DNA of 64,000 bases, taken from assembly GCA_963765585.1 (NCBI GenBank), contig CAVXXB010000001.1, positions 248,001 to 312,000 of the forward strand. Reading direction: 5' to 3'. Position numbers and translations under genes: made by a program. This document shows, piece by piece, positions 9,891-20,039 of this stretch. The DNA is from CAVXXB01 sp963765585. GTDB lineage: Bacteria; Calditrichota; Calditrichia; JAJRVZ01. Below the pieces are notes generated by a model. The model did not search any database and was not told the origin of the DNA. It saw only the letters and a list, made by a program, of their open reading frames with translations. Numbering within the stretch: the first letter of the stretch is position 1; every line of letters starts with the position of its first letter.

Positions 9891-10414
9891 TTTTAAGATT
9901 TTTAAAAAATGCTTTCGCATAGTATAGAAGTGAGACCACCAACATAATTATCACAAAAATTAAAAGTGGCGTATATAAGATTGTCCAGTCAAGTAGTATC
10001 GAAATGGCATAAACTGTAATTAAAAATACTGAGATTTTTCCAGGAATATTAGATGGAATTACAATTTTTTTGCGCCCAATGAGAAGAAGCGAACCCAGGA
10101 TAATTAAAAAATCTCGTCCTATGATAATCATCGTAATCCACCATGGGAATCCCTGAAAAAGAGTCAAGGCTAAAAATCCGCCCGTTGTACATATTTTGTC
10201 GGCCAGAGGATCTAGAACTTTTCCAACTTCACTAATCTGGTTAAATCGACGAGCTGAAATATCCATCTAGCCCATCAGAAACGAAAGCAAAAAAAATATA
10301 TATTAATGCAGTACTATTTTGGTCTATGGAAATATAATGGAAAATCGGTATAACCAGAAAGATTCTGACAAAGCTGAGAAAATTTGGTAATGTAAAAATA
10401 TTTTTAGTGATCAT
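9874..10414 (-). CDS. pgsA: CDP-alcohol phosphatidyltransferase, probably phosphatidylglycerophosphate synthase, with +1 frameshift
   Basis: It transfers phosphatidyl from CDP-diacylglycerol to glycerol-3-phosphate in the inner membrane. The N-terminal part (start ATG at 10414) reads MITKNIFTLPNFLSFVRI, typical of PgsA. The frame breaks near 10256. Removing one base restores the complete family motif D-x2-DG-x2-AR-x8-G-x3-D-x3-D (DGLDGYLAR, then G, D and D spaced correctly), giving 179 residues. Hydrophobic helices follow in the C-terminal half. The break falls inside the catalytic motif, so an uncorrected product would be dead in a gene that is normally essential. This favours a sequence error. 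Confidence 0.85.
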
Positions 10415-10426
10415 ATTTAATGATAT

Positions 10427-12121
10427 TCAATTTTGTAAGGCATTAAGTCTGAGTGGATGAATTTGTAATCCTTTAAAGAATTTTTCGGTTTCTTCTATTG
10501 GATTTTCCAGAAGATTAAGGTTTCTGGTAATACTCTTAAAAAAGGACTTGCTTCTTGGATAATAAAGTAATTGTGGGTCTTTTAATTTTTCAATTCCAGC
10601 CATTTCTTTTGCAATTTCAATCGCCTTGTCTAAGCCACCGATGACATCGATCAATCCCAGTACCTTGCTTTCGTCCCCGGTCCAAACTCGCCCTTGTGCT
10701 ATTCTGTGAATTTCATCTTCGGTCTGGTCACGGGATATGGCAACTTTAGCAATAAAACTTTGATAATAATCTCTAATCATTTTTTGTACAATGCTTCTCT
10801 CAGAATCGGAAAATTTACTATTTAAAGAAAATAATAAAGAATTCCTACCCCTTCTGAGGCTTTCTGTGCTGATACCGATTTTATCATACAGACCTTTCAG
10901 GCTGAATTTTCCTATAAATACACCTATTGAACCAACAAGACTTGCTTCTTGTGCCAATATTGTATCAGCCGCCATTGCGATAAAATAACCTCCGGATGCA
11001 CCTAAATCTGAAATTGAGGCCACAACAGGTTTTTCTTTTTTGGCTTCAAGCAAGGCATGCCAAATCCTTTCAGACGCAATCCCCGAACCTCCGGGAGAAT
11101 TAATTCGAACAATGATTGCTTTAATATAACTGTTTCGTGCAGCTTGCTTAATATTTCGAATAATTCTATTCGCACCAACGGTCGTTCCAAAGACCGGATC
11201 ATTGCTGTCTTCTCCCCCCATGATTGATCCCGAGCAATAAATGATTGCGATGCGTGGTCCCATTTCAAGGTCAAGGGTTGATGGTGCAATGCTGGCATAA
11301 TCTAATGCCGATATTTTTGAAAGAGATCGATCCTCTTCGTTTAAGCTGTTTACCACCTCATCATAATGCTTTATTCCATCAACCAATTTATACTCGATCG
11401 CCTCCGTCGGAATAAAACCCGACACATTGTTGATCAACTCATTTAATACTGCCGGAGCAAAATCTCTTAACTGGGAAATTTTTGCAATGAGTTCATTATA
11501 TCGATTATCTAGAATATTGTTAAGCACCTCTCGCCTGTTACTACTCATAGAATTTCGTGTATATGTTTCAGGATAACTTTTATATTTCCCAATATGCTCA
11601 AAATCCGCTTCAATCCCGATTTTCGTGAGCAGATCTTTATAAAATGTTACTTCCGCGGCAACTCCGGTTAAAAGTATCATACCTTCCGGTTGAATAAATA
11701 TGGAATCACAGGCAGCCGCCAGATAATAATCTCTTGATAATGCCACATCCAACACGGCTAATATTTTTTTACCGGATTTTCTATATTCGAAGATAAGTTG
11801 ATGAATTTCTTGTAATTTTGCATAACCCGCCTGAACATAGCTTACTTTTAAGATAATCCCTTTGATTCGATCATCTACAGCAGCCATCTTCAATGTTTGA
11901 CGAATTTTCTTCAAATCCATCTGAGTGCCACTAATTTGTTCTTCCCAAACATCCGGTACCTGATAATCGGGAAGTCCGCCAACAATGCTTATCGCAAGGT
12001 ATCCAGAATCTGGAATATATGGCTCTGCATCAAACAAGGCCGATATAAAGAAATAAATCCCGAAAATAAAAACCAAAAACACTCCGAAAATAATGCCAAA
12101 CCAGATTAAAAATCGTTTCAC
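10427..12121 (-). CDS. sppA: Signal peptide peptidase SppA (67-kDa type, S49 family)
   Basis: A membrane-anchored serine protease that degrades leftover signal peptides. Length is 564 residues, the long two-domain form. One membrane helix spans about 6-28. The catalytic lysine motif GKYKS is at 179-183 in the N-terminal domain, and the nucleophile Ser376 is in ASGGYF of the C-terminal domain, with the SPGGSG loop at 342-347. This fits the duplicated S49 layout in which each domain supplies part of the dyad. Translation appears to start at GTG (12121). It lies 15 bases after nupC, within the salvage operon. Confidence 0.93.
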   Translation of the reverse strand: MKRFLIWFGIIFGVFLVFIFGIYFFISALFDAEPYIPDSGYLAISIVGGLPDYQVPDVWEEQISGTQMDLKKIRQTLKMAAVDDRIKGIILKVSYVQAGYAKLQEIHQLIFEYRKSGKKILAVLDVALSRDYYLAAACDSIFIQPEGMILLTGVAAEVTFYKDLLTKIGIEADFEHIGKYKSYPETYTRNSMSSNRREVLNNILDNRYNELIAKISQLRDFAPAVLNELINNVSGFIPTEAIEYKLVDGIKHYDEVVNSLNEEDRSLSKISALDYASIAPSTLDLEMGPRIAIIYCSGSIMGGEDSNDPVFGTTVGANRIIRNIKQAARNSYIKAIIVRINSPGGSGIASERIWHALLEAKKEKPVVASISDLGASGGYFIAMAADTILAQEASLVGSIGVFIGKFSLKGLYDKIGISTESLRRGRNSLLFSLNSKFSDSERSIVQKMIRDYYQSFIAKVAISRDQTEDEIHRIAQGRVWTGDESKVLGLIDVIGGLDKAIEIAKEMAGIEKLKDPQLLYYPRSKSFFKSITRNLNLLENPIEETEKFFKGLQIHPLRLNALQN

Positions 12122-12136
12122 AAAGGATTCCCTATA

Positions 12137-13448
12137 TTAGATTGATGTTAACACACCAGCAATAGTTGCGGTCATAAATGTTGCTAAAGAGCCTCCCAAA
12201 ACAGCCCGTAAGCCGAACTTTGCCAAATCGCTCCTTCTGTCTGGTGCAATCCCGCCAATACCACCCAATTGAATTGCAATTGATGAAAAATTTGCAAAAC
12301 CACAGAGTGCATATGTTGAAACAATTATTGCTTTTTCACTGAGTACACCCTGGGGTATTAGCATGGACAGATTTAAATAGGCAATGAATTCATTTAAGAC
12401 TATTTTTTGCCCGATGAGAGAGCCAACGGTCACAGCATCTGTCCATGGTACTCCAATAATAAAGGCAATTGGACTTAGTGCATAACCCAGTAATATTTCC
12501 AATGAAATCGGCTCACTATTAATACTTAATCCAAATAAGTCCGTCAATATTCCTGACAAGATCCAGTTAATCATGGCAATCAATGCAATAAAAGCGAGAA
12601 GCATTCCCGCAACATTAAGAGCAAGTTTCAAACCATCAGCAGCTCCGGTCGCCGCGGCATCGATGACATTTGAGGCGGTTTTTTCAATTTTAACTTTTAC
12701 TTCACCCATAGTTTGTGATACTTCTGTTTCTGGGATCAGAATTTTGGCAATTACCATCGTCGCGGGTGCCGCCATTACACTGGCTGAAAGCAGATGTTTG
12801 GCATAGATGATTTGTTGTGCCGGATCTCCCCCACCCAAAAGGCTTACATAAGCTGCCAAAACTCCGCCAGCAATGGTTGCCATTCCACCAATCATCAATG
12901 TAAGCAGTTCAGATTTTGTCATTCCAGAAACATAGGGTCTTACCACAAGGGGCGCTTCGGTTTGCCCGATAAAAACATTCGCCGCAACTGAGATTGACTC
13001 TGATCCACTGACCCGCATGGTTTTCGCCATAACCCAGGCCATTCCCTGTACAATTTTTTGCATAATTCCCAAATGATAAAGCACAGACATGAGTGATGCA
13101 AAGAAAATGATAGTCGGCAATACCTGAAAAGCAAAAAGGAATCCAATACCTTCCAGTCTAAGCGGTTCATCAAAGGCCAGACTAAATTTGTTTTGATCGG
13201 CCAGAGCGCCAAAGACAAATGAAGTCTCCTTCGTTAGTAAATCCAATTATTTGAACAAAAAACCTTCCTATCGCATCAAAAACCTTTGATCCCCATGGCG
13301 TTTTTATGACAAATAGAGCAAATAGTAACTGCAGTCCAATACCAATGGAAACCAATCGCCAGTTCACCTGCTTTTTGTTATTTGAAAATAAAATAGCGAT
13401 GCCGATTAATAGTGTCAGTCCAAGAATTCCCTGGAGGATTATCATCAT
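12137..13448 (-). CDS. nupC: Concentrative nucleoside transporter NupC/CNT family, with +1 frameshift
   Basis: Cation-coupled nucleoside uptake across the inner membrane. The N-terminal segment (start at 13448) has two or three helices and reaches GFTNEG. The frame then breaks near 13226 and continues in the next frame as TSFVFGAL. Removing one base joins them into the conserved CNT stretch GFTNEGTSFVFGAL and gives 436 residues, normal for the family. Later CNT landmarks include the FIGQTEAPLV loop, the GGMATIAGGVLAAY helix and the CGFANFSS signature. It overlaps the tdk stop by 4 bases, so import and phosphorylation of nucleosides are coupled in one operon. Confidence 0.9.
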
Positions 13449-14035
13449 TTTTTTGTTTGCCCCTTTATCTTTGCAATTTCAGGCGGTTCAAAACAGTTTC
13501 TGCACCTTGCTTCATATATATCTGCCGCACCGACCAAAACCTGGTCTTTTGATTTTGTTAATCTTTGAGTAAAATTGGCCGGGTTACCGCAAATCACACA
13601 TATTGCGTGCGTTTTGGTAATATCTTCCGCCATGGCAAGAAGATCCGGAATTGGGTGAAATGGCTCTCCCCTGTAATCTGTGTCTAATCCGGCAACAATA
13701 ACCCTCTTACCCATATTTGCCAGGGTTTTTACCACCTTGACCAGTCCTCTGCCAAAAAACTGAGCCTCATCAATACCAACAACCTGGGCTTCAAGAGAAA
13801 GGGAAATTATCTGTGGTGCATTTTTCACTATTATGGAGGGTAATTTTTGCTCACTATGTGATACGATTTCGGTTTCCGAATATCTTTTATCAATTACCGG
13901 TTTAAAGATTTCAACTCTCTGCCTGGCAATTTGGGCCCGACGCACCCTGCGGATTAATTCTTCTGTTTTACCGGAAAACATACTTCCGCAAATCACCTCA
14001 ACCCATCCCATATGTTTTTGAACCATGGTATACAT
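13445..14035 (-). CDS. tdk: Thymidine kinase, type II (zinc-binding)
   Basis: ATP-dependent phosphorylation of thymidine and deoxyuridine. Walker A is GSMFSGKT (17-24). The catalytic Glu lies in GIDEAQFF, and the lasso domain has two CxxC pairs (CVIC and CRNC) that bind zinc. The length of 196 residues is normal. The ATG shares bases with the udk stop (TAATG), so translation is coupled; internal ATGs at codons 4 and 9 are possible but less likely. Confidence 0.96.
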   Translation of the reverse strand: MYTMVQKHMGWVEVICGSMFSGKTEELIRRVRRAQIARQRVEIFKPVIDKRYSETEIVSHSEQKLPSIIVKNAPQIISLSLEAQVVGIDEAQFFGRGLVKVVKTLANMGKRVIVAGLDTDYRGEPFHPIPDLLAMAEDITKTHAICVICGNPANFTQRLTKSKDQVLVGAADIYEARCRNCFEPPEIAKIKGQTKK

Positions 14036-14667
14036 TAATCAATACCTCTTTCATTCAACATTGCTCTGATCTTCGCCGTTAAAATATCAATCGCCACCTT
14101 ATTCATTCCCCCTTCGGGAATGATTATATCCGCATATCTTTTTGATGGTTCGATGAATTGAGAATACATTGGCTTCACTGTCTCTGTATATTGATTTATA
14201 ATCGAATTTACATCTCTTCCACGTTCAGCAAGATCGCGCTTTAACCTCCTTATGAAACAGATATCCGGATCTGTATCGACAAAAACCTTTATGTCCATCA
14301 TTTTACGCAGCTGAGGTTCACTTAGCACCAAGATGCCCTCCAGGAAGATAACATCATGGGGGCCGATTTTTTTTGTTTCTTTTTTACGACTGTGTGTAGT
14401 GTAATCGTAAACAGGATGATCAATAGACTTGCCGGCAAGTAAATCTTCAATCTGAGTTCCTAGAAAAGAATGGTCGAACGCATCCGGGTGATCAAAATTC
14501 TTGCCCGTCCGTTCATCAAAAGGAATATGCGAAAGGTCTCTATAATAGGAATCTTCTTGTATAATTACTACTTTTTTTGATCCCAGCTTCTCGTAGATGT
14601 TTTTGGTTACTAATGTTTTTCCGGAGCCAGACGCGCCAGAGATCCCAATGAGAATCCCTCTGTTCAT
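14035..14667 (-). CDS. udk: Uridine kinase
   Basis: Phosphorylates uridine and cytidine to UMP and CMP using ATP or GTP. Walker A GASGSGKT lies near residues 11-18. The region EDSYYRDL, the Asp-His stretch FDHPDAFD and the VFLEGIL strand are all uridine-kinase signatures. The length of 210 residues matches the family. The start overlaps the cdd stop by 4 bases (ATGA), and the gene is followed without a gap by tdk. Confidence 0.96.
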   Translation of the reverse strand: MNRGILIGISGASGSGKTLVTKNIYEKLGSKKVVIIQEDSYYRDLSHIPFDERTGKNFDHPDAFDHSFLGTQIEDLLAGKSIDHPVYDYTTHSRKKETKKIGPHDVIFLEGILVLSEPQLRKMMDIKVFVDTDPDICFIRRLKRDLAERGRDVNSIINQYTETVKPMYSQFIEPSKRYADIIIPEGGMNKVAIDILTAKIRAMLNERGID

Positions 14668-15095
14668 TTATTCTTCAACCTTTTTTCTTCAAAAGCGAGT
14701 GGGAGGAGATCTTTCAAAGCGTATCTCTGCGGGCCCCCTGCGCTTACCAGTATAACATCAATCTCCGGGGCATAATCATATATCATTTGGCGACATGCGC
14801 CACATGGGGGGCACAGATCGTCACCTGGTCCCACAATAGCGATAGACCTGAACTGTGTATATCCTTCAGAAAGTGCTTTGGTTAAAGCAACTCTCTCCGC
14901 GCAAATAGTGAGGCCATACGATGTGCTCTCAATATTACACCCCGTGAAGATTTGATTAGTGGTAGTTAGAATTGCAGCCCCAACTTTAAATTTGGAGAAT
15001 CTAGCTTGTGAATTTATTTGTGCTTTTTTTGCCTGCTCTATAAGTAAATTAGTATGGGTATTGTTCATTTTGATCAAATAAATATTGGATGACAT
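14664..15095 (-). CDS. cdd: Cytidine deaminase (homotetrameric type)
   Basis: Converts cytidine and deoxycytidine to uridine forms. The zinc ligands are visible as CAE (Cys65, catalytic Glu67) and PCGAC (Cys98, Cys101). The Cys-Ala-Glu form is the small tetrameric class, and 143 residues fits. An alternative ATG at codon 10 (15068) is possible because the first nine residues are not conserved in the family. It is the first gene of the salvage operon cdd-udk-tdk-nupC-sppA-pgsA-punA. No strong promoter could be assigned in 15096-15176. Confidence 0.95.
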   Translation of the reverse strand: MSSNIYLIKMNNTHTNLLIEQAKKAQINSQARFSKFKVGAAILTTTNQIFTGCNIESTSYGLTICAERVALTKALSEGYTQFRSIAIVGPGDDLCPPCGACRQMIYDYAPEIDVILVSAGGPQRYALKDLLPLAFEEKRLKNK

Positions 15096-15176
15096 TGAAT
15101 TTAATAGATTTTTATCAAAAACAAAATAAGGTAAGAATCAATCACTTTACTGAGAGTGTACTTTAATGGGATATAT

Positions 15177-15209
15177 ATAAAAAGTCCCCGAAATTTATTT
15201 CGGGGACTT
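15177..15209 (-). terminator. Rho-independent terminator after ssb
   Basis: A perfect 12-bp stem AAGTCCCCGAAA/TTTCGGGGACTT with a 4-base loop (15182-15209) is followed on the minus strand by TTTTTATATA. It ends the ssb transcript before the cdd operon. The stem could also stop transcription from the other side. Confidence 0.85.
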
Positions 15210-15305
15210 CATGCTGGCAATTGGGGTAGGGGGGGAATGGGAAGCAACTATTCCGACCAGCATTTTCTTTTTATTTATCTAAATTCAGATGATTTTTAAA
15301 ATTAA

Positions 15306-15752
15306 CTAAAACGGTAAATCATCATCTTCGGTATCTTGACTAACTTCTGCCTGATTTGTGTCTGGTTTTTCCTCGTCCACGGGGGGGGGATTATCTGTTC
15401 TCACGTCCCCATCACTTTTACTACCTAGAAGTTGCATATTATTGCAGACAACCTCTGTCATATATTTCTTCTGGCCATTCTGGTCTTCCCATGAACGTGT
15501 TTGTAATCGTCCTTCAACATAGACAAGTTTGCCCTTTACCAGATATTCTCCAGCCACTTCCGCTGTTCGGCCAAATGCCACAACCCGGTGCCAATCAGTA
15601 TTATCAGTAAAATTGCCATCCTTATCCTTGCTACTTTGATTAGTAGCCATGGTAAAGTTTGCAATAGCTGTACCGGAAGGTGAATATTTCATTTCCGGAT
15701 CTTTTCCCAATCGGCCGATGAGAATAACTTTATTGACAGTTCCTTTTGACAT
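15306..15752 (-). CDS. ssb: Single-stranded DNA-binding protein
   Basis: Binds single-stranded DNA in replication and repair. The OB fold covers residues 4-105 (VNKVILIGRLGKDPE opening, then WHRVVAFGR and VYVEGRLQTR). A low-complexity linker leads to the acidic tip DDDLPF, which docks SSB partners. Length is 148 residues. It is a single-gene unit with its own promoter, a good AGGAG site and a strong terminator. It is not next to rpsF/rpsR as in many bacteria. Confidence 0.97.
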   Translation of the reverse strand: MSKGTVNKVILIGRLGKDPEMKYSPSGTAIANFTMATNQSSKDKDGNFTDNTDWHRVVAFGRTAEVAGEYLVKGKLVYVEGRLQTRSWEDQNGQKKYMTEVVCNNMQLLGSKSDGDVRTDNPPPVDEEKPDTNQAEVSQDTEDDDLPF

Positions 15753-15800
15753 TTCATGCTCCTTTTTATTTAATTTTATTTCTTAGAATTTTCTATACCA

Positions 15801-15828
15801 ATTTTATGCCAAAAATATGTTTTATCAA
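15801..15828 (-). promoter_or_regulatory. Candidate sigma-70-type promoter for ssb
   Basis: On the minus strand TTGATA (15828-15823), a 16-base spacer and TAAAAT (15806-15801) lie about 50 bases before the ssb ATG, which has AGGAG 7 bases ahead of it. Motif reading only. Confidence 0.4.
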
Positions 15829-15902
15829 TATTTAATTCAAAAAACAATTGTTTTCTTGGTTTTATATATGATTTTGTGAATTTCAAGCAGCTTTTGTCTT
15901 TA

Positions 15903-15925
15903 AAAAATGTGTGCGAATTCGCACA
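15903..15925 (-). terminator. Palindromic terminator after the sigma-54-type regulator
   Basis: The 16-base perfect palindrome TGTGCGAATTCGCACA (15910-15925) is followed on the minus strand by CATTTTTT. It lies about 30 bases after the regulator's stop. This fits a Rho-independent terminator, although so symmetric a site could also be an operator. Confidence 0.65.
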
Positions 15926-15952
15926 GTTGTGTGCTTTTTTGTCTATATAGAG

Positions 15953-17335
15953 TTATAATAGCATTTTTTTGTTTATTGTGATGTTATATTTCCTCATTCT
16001 TCTTATCAGTGCATCTCGAGAAATACCAAGGAGTGTGGCTGCTTTCATCTGATTATATTGCGTACTTTCAAGGGCTTCTTGGATCAATTTAACCTCTTGG
16101 TTGTATATATTCAGATCTTTATTCCCGTGCGAATGGTCGTCATGGTCCATATCCAGCATAAAATTTGCAATAGTCAATGGTTGATCAGACGACAGAATAA
16201 CGGCTCTTTCGACCATATTCCGAAGTTCTCGCACATTACCGGGAAAATCATATTTACAGAGCATATTAATCACTTTTTTTCCTAATTTAGGTAATGGCTT
16301 CTTCTTTTTTTCTGAGAAATATTTTATAAAATGTTTTAATAAGGGTTCAATGTCCTCAGGCCTGTCCCTTAGTGGTGGGATTTCAATAACAAATGTGTTG
16401 ATTCTATGGAATAAATCGAGTCGAAATTTATTTTCTTTTACTAATTTGTTTATCTGTTTATTTGTGGCGGAAATAATCCGAACGTCGATGTTGATTTCTG
16501 CTTCCCCTCCGATTGGTTTTATTTTTTTCTCTTCCAGTGCCCTTAATAATTTTGCTTGTAGTGACATTGGCATATCAGCTATTTCGTCTAAAAATAATGA
16601 CCCGCCATTGGCCACTTCAAAAAATCCTCTTTTATTTTCTTTAGCATCAGTAAAAGCACCCTTTTTATGGCCAAAAAACTCGCTTTCTAATAGTGTTTCT
16701 GGTATCGCAGAACAATTTACAGTTGATATTGGTTGATCTTTTCTGCCGCTGGCCAAATGTATAATTCTTGCTATTATTTCTTTTCCGGTACCGTTTTCAC
16801 CAGTGATTAGTACATTTGCATCAGGATCCGATGCAATTTTATTCGCTAATTCTATTACAGAATGCAATTTAGAGCTTTTACCTATTAAAACTTTTTGCAG
16901 TTCTTTTTCCATTTCGCTTGAGATCAGGGAAAAATTGTGTTTTGAATATTCTATATGACTTTGGAGTTGTACGTATTTTGTTGTTCGTTCAATTGCTGAG
17001 ACAATATCTGAAAAGCTAAACGGTTTTTTTACAAAATCAACGGCTCCTTTATGAATTGCGTCTATCGCCATGTCTAAAGTTCCATGACCTGTCATAATGA
17101 TAAATTCAATATCTGGGATTACTCTTTTTATTTTTTTTACAAATTCTAAGCCGTTTTCACCCGGTAACACAACATCAACAATTGCAATATCAAAGTAATT
17201 AATTTTGCTGAGATTTAAGGCTTGGTCACAATTGTAAGCCGGGAGCGCAATGAAGCTTCTCTGTACCAAATACTTACACAGCTTATCTGTAATGTTGACC
17301 TCGTCATCTAAAACTAATATTTTCAACTTCTTCAA
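15953..17335 (-). CDS. NtrC-family response regulator (receiver, AAA+, Fis-type HTH)
   Basis: Receiver domain at 5-120 with phospho-acceptor Asp54 (IVDVVLPG). The AAA+ sigma-54 activator domain spans about 150-380: Walker A GENGTGKE (179-186), Walker B LFLDEI (247-252), and the sigma-contact loop reads GAFTDA (226-231) rather than the classic GAFTGA. A Fis-like helix-turn-helix ends the protein (AATLLGISRDALIRRM). It probably activates sigma-54 promoters when phosphorylated by the kinase encoded just upstream, whose 3' end it overlaps by 32 bases. The D-for-G change also occurs in other natural activators but may alter sigma-54 engagement. Confidence 0.95.
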   Translation of the reverse strand: MKKLKILVLDDEVNITDKLCKYLVQRSFIALPAYNCDQALNLSKINYFDIAIVDVVLPGENGLEFVKKIKRVIPDIEFIIMTGHGTLDMAIDAIHKGAVDFVKKPFSFSDIVSAIERTTKYVQLQSHIEYSKHNFSLISSEMEKELQKVLIGKSSKLHSVIELANKIASDPDANVLITGENGTGKEIIARIIHLASGRKDQPISTVNCSAIPETLLESEFFGHKKGAFTDAKENKRGFFEVANGGSLFLDEIADMPMSLQAKLLRALEEKKIKPIGGEAEINIDVRIISATNKQINKLVKENKFRLDLFHRINTFVIEIPPLRDRPEDIEPLLKHFIKYFSEKKKKPLPKLGKKVINMLCKYDFPGNVRELRNMVERAVILSSDQPLTIANFMLDMDHDDHSHGNKDLNIYNQEVKLIQEALESTQYNQMKAATLLGISRDALIRRMRKYNITINKKMLL

Positions 17336-19647
17336 GAAGCATCCTTTCTTTAGAATTATTGTTTACATGATTGGCTGCAGAAGGAAATACAAGAGTGATT
17401 ACTGTTCCTACAAAGGGCTTACTATTAAAATCAAGCCGACCATTCATATCTCGTATAACATTGTAGACGATAGAAAGCCCCAAACCACTTCCTTCTCCTG
17501 GTTTTTTTGAGCTGGCAAAGGGAAAAAACATTTGTGATTTAAATGAATTAACTACCCCAATACCATTGTCTTTGATTCGAATAAAGACATTGTTTTCATT
17601 TGCATATGACTCAATAATAAATATGTCTTTAAAACCATCCCCTTGATATTTTCTGTTTTCTGAAAGCGCGTAACTTGAATTTGTCAAAATATTTAGCAAA
17701 ACATGTTCTAACCTCCATGAGTTTCCTAAGACTTTTGGCAAATGGTCTTTAAGATCAAGTGACAGGTTAAATTCTTGTCTCATCAATTGTTTCCTGATCA
17801 TTCTGTACGCATTGGCAATACTCTTGTTCACATCGAATTCAGATACTGTTTCATACACTTTTTTATTAGTGCTGTTAATTACATAATCTGCTAGAAATGC
17901 TATTCTGTCAACATCTTCAAAGATATCATTTAACAAAGTTTTTATCAAATCAGAATCTTTATCGACTTTAGATAGTCCCGATTCTATATCTTCTGCGGAT
18001 AGTTTAATATCCTGTAAGGGCTGTTTTAAATCATGAATAATGCTTGCTGCTAGTTCCCCCAGTTTGGTCAGAGCCGAAAGATGAATTAGCGATTGCTCTT
18101 GTGCCTTATGTTCTGCCATTGCAGTACTCAGTTTGCGATAGAGTTTAATGCCAAATTTATTTTTTGATATTAGCTTAGCATATCCAAGAACCATCAGAGA
18201 AGATAAAATCGTAATACATGCAAATAGAAGCCAGCGTTGTGTTTCATGTTTCCCAATAATCTCTTTTTGAAGATTATTTTCCCTTCTTAAAATATCATTT
18301 GTTTTGTCGCGCTTATCCGTCTCATATCTTAATTGCATATCCGCTATTTTGTGTATATTTTTTACTTGTATACTATCTTTTAAATTTGAATAATCTAATA
18401 TAGTTTTATATGCGGATCTATATTGACCAGATTCGTTATACAATTTGGATAGATTATAAAAACCATCGATAAGTAAATCTTTTGTTTTTATTTCTTTGGC
18501 AATGGACAACCCATCATTTAAAATTTCTATTTTGGCAGAAATATTTTTGCGCGCAATTAGTCCAATACCGATTAATATTTGAGATTCTAGCCACTTATCT
18601 TTGACATATTGATTTAGGATCTTAGACTTTTTCAAGATATTTTATTGAACATTCATGATTATCATACTCTAGCACCCTTCCCCAATTAACATAAGTCAAA
18701 ATTTGACCCTGTTGATAGTTATTAATGGTGGATAACTTTTCCGCTTCTGTTAGATAATATTTAGATTTATTGATTTTACCTAACTTGAAATAACTTAAGC
18801 CAATAGAGTTATAACAGCTTACAAGGACATTTTTATCAATTATTTTTTCTTTAAATCTAAGCACAAGTAAATTATATTCTAGTGCTGCATTATAATTTTG
18901 TAGGTCATTGTAGATTATTCCCATTGCGTGATACAGCATCGCCATACCTTCATAATTTTGATTTTCCTCCTCCATTATCATCGCTTTTAAATAATATTCG
19001 ATTGAATCATCATAACTATTTAATGCGTTAAAAACGGATCCAATAGAATAATAATTTAAAGCGATTCCTGGTTTATGGGAACGAATTATATTTACTTCAA
19101 GAGCCCTCCTATAATAAATAAGTGCGATACCAAACTCGCGCGCCTCATAATAGATATTACCAACGTAACTAAAAGAAAATGATAGAATATCAAAAATACC
19201 AAACCTCTTGCAAACCATAATTGCTTCTGCAAAAAATTCCCTCGCTTTTGAAAATTTTCTCGCTTTTGTTTTTATTACTCCAAGCATAGAGTAACAATAA
19301 GCTTGTTTTCTATAATTATTCAACTCCTTAAAAACTGAAATTGATTTTAAATAAGCGTTTTCGGATTTAAAGTAAGCCCCCCTTTCTCTATAGTTTTGTG
19401 CCATATCAAATAAAATATCTGCTGTTTTTGATTTATCATCTATCTGCATTGCATACTTAAGTGCTTGTTTGGAATATGCTATTGATTGCTCGAATGAATC
19501 TGCAATTGTGTGAACTGCCAATTCTTGATATATTTCAATTTTCTGTTGATCTGATGCTTGGTTTAAACATGAAATCAAACTGTCCATTGAAGAACTTGCA
19601 GACAGGACTTGACATGACAATAAAAATAGAATCATATGGTGCCTCAT
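17304..19647 (-). CDS. TPR-containing sensor histidine kinase, with +1 frameshift
   Basis: A signal sequence (MRHHMILFLLSCQVLSAS) leads into about ten tetratricopeptide-like repeats in the periplasm, then one membrane helix (WLLFACITILSSLMVLGY) and a cytoplasmic kinase core. The H-box is IIHDLKQPL, the N-box Asn is in NSSYAL, and the G boxes are DNGIGV and GEGSGLGLS. The frame breaks near 18625: the first part stops at 18622 after YLEK and the rest continues in another frame. Removing one base gives 780 residues with the TPR array uninterrupted. It partners the NtrC-type regulator that follows. Opposite it lies the giant surface protein gene, a possible target. Confidence 0.87.
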
Positions 19648-20039
19648 ATAATCCTCCCAAAAACAAATTGATTTTTGTTAGTTGTAGAGCTAAATCTAAC
19701 CCTACAAATATCATTCCAGTTAATAAATCGGCAACTATAATATTTGTGTTTTGTTTAAAATTCAGATTGCTCTTTGCTGGGTCTTGTCTATATAAAATAT
19801 TAAATCATTTGAACATTTGTAAATAAATTTTCAACTATTTATTTTCTATACTTCAATTAAATTATGATTTACTTCATCAATATCTAAAGATATTGGTTTG
19901 TTTGGACGAAAATGTAAACAGGGTTCAAACTAAATATCTTGCATTTAAAAGGGATAAAATTTAAATTGAAACTTCTGCAAGATTCTTGTTTTATGTATAA
20001 CTACAGCCTTTTCCCGCCAAATATAATGAGGGGTAAATA
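19648..20039. other. Divergent intergenic region between the sensor kinase and the surface-protein gene
   Basis: 392 bases with no convincing gene. A strong ribosome-binding site (GAGGGG, about 8 bases before the ATG) precedes the plus-strand gene. I looked for a -24/-12 sigma-54 element (GG, ten bases, GC) on the plus strand and found none with correct spacing, nor a clear -35/-10 pair. The region is very AT-rich and should hold both promoters. Confidence 0.5.

Noticed and set aside
19648..20039. Sigma-54 promoter upstream of the surface-protein gene
   Set aside because: No GG and GC pair with the required ten-base spacing was found on the plus strand.
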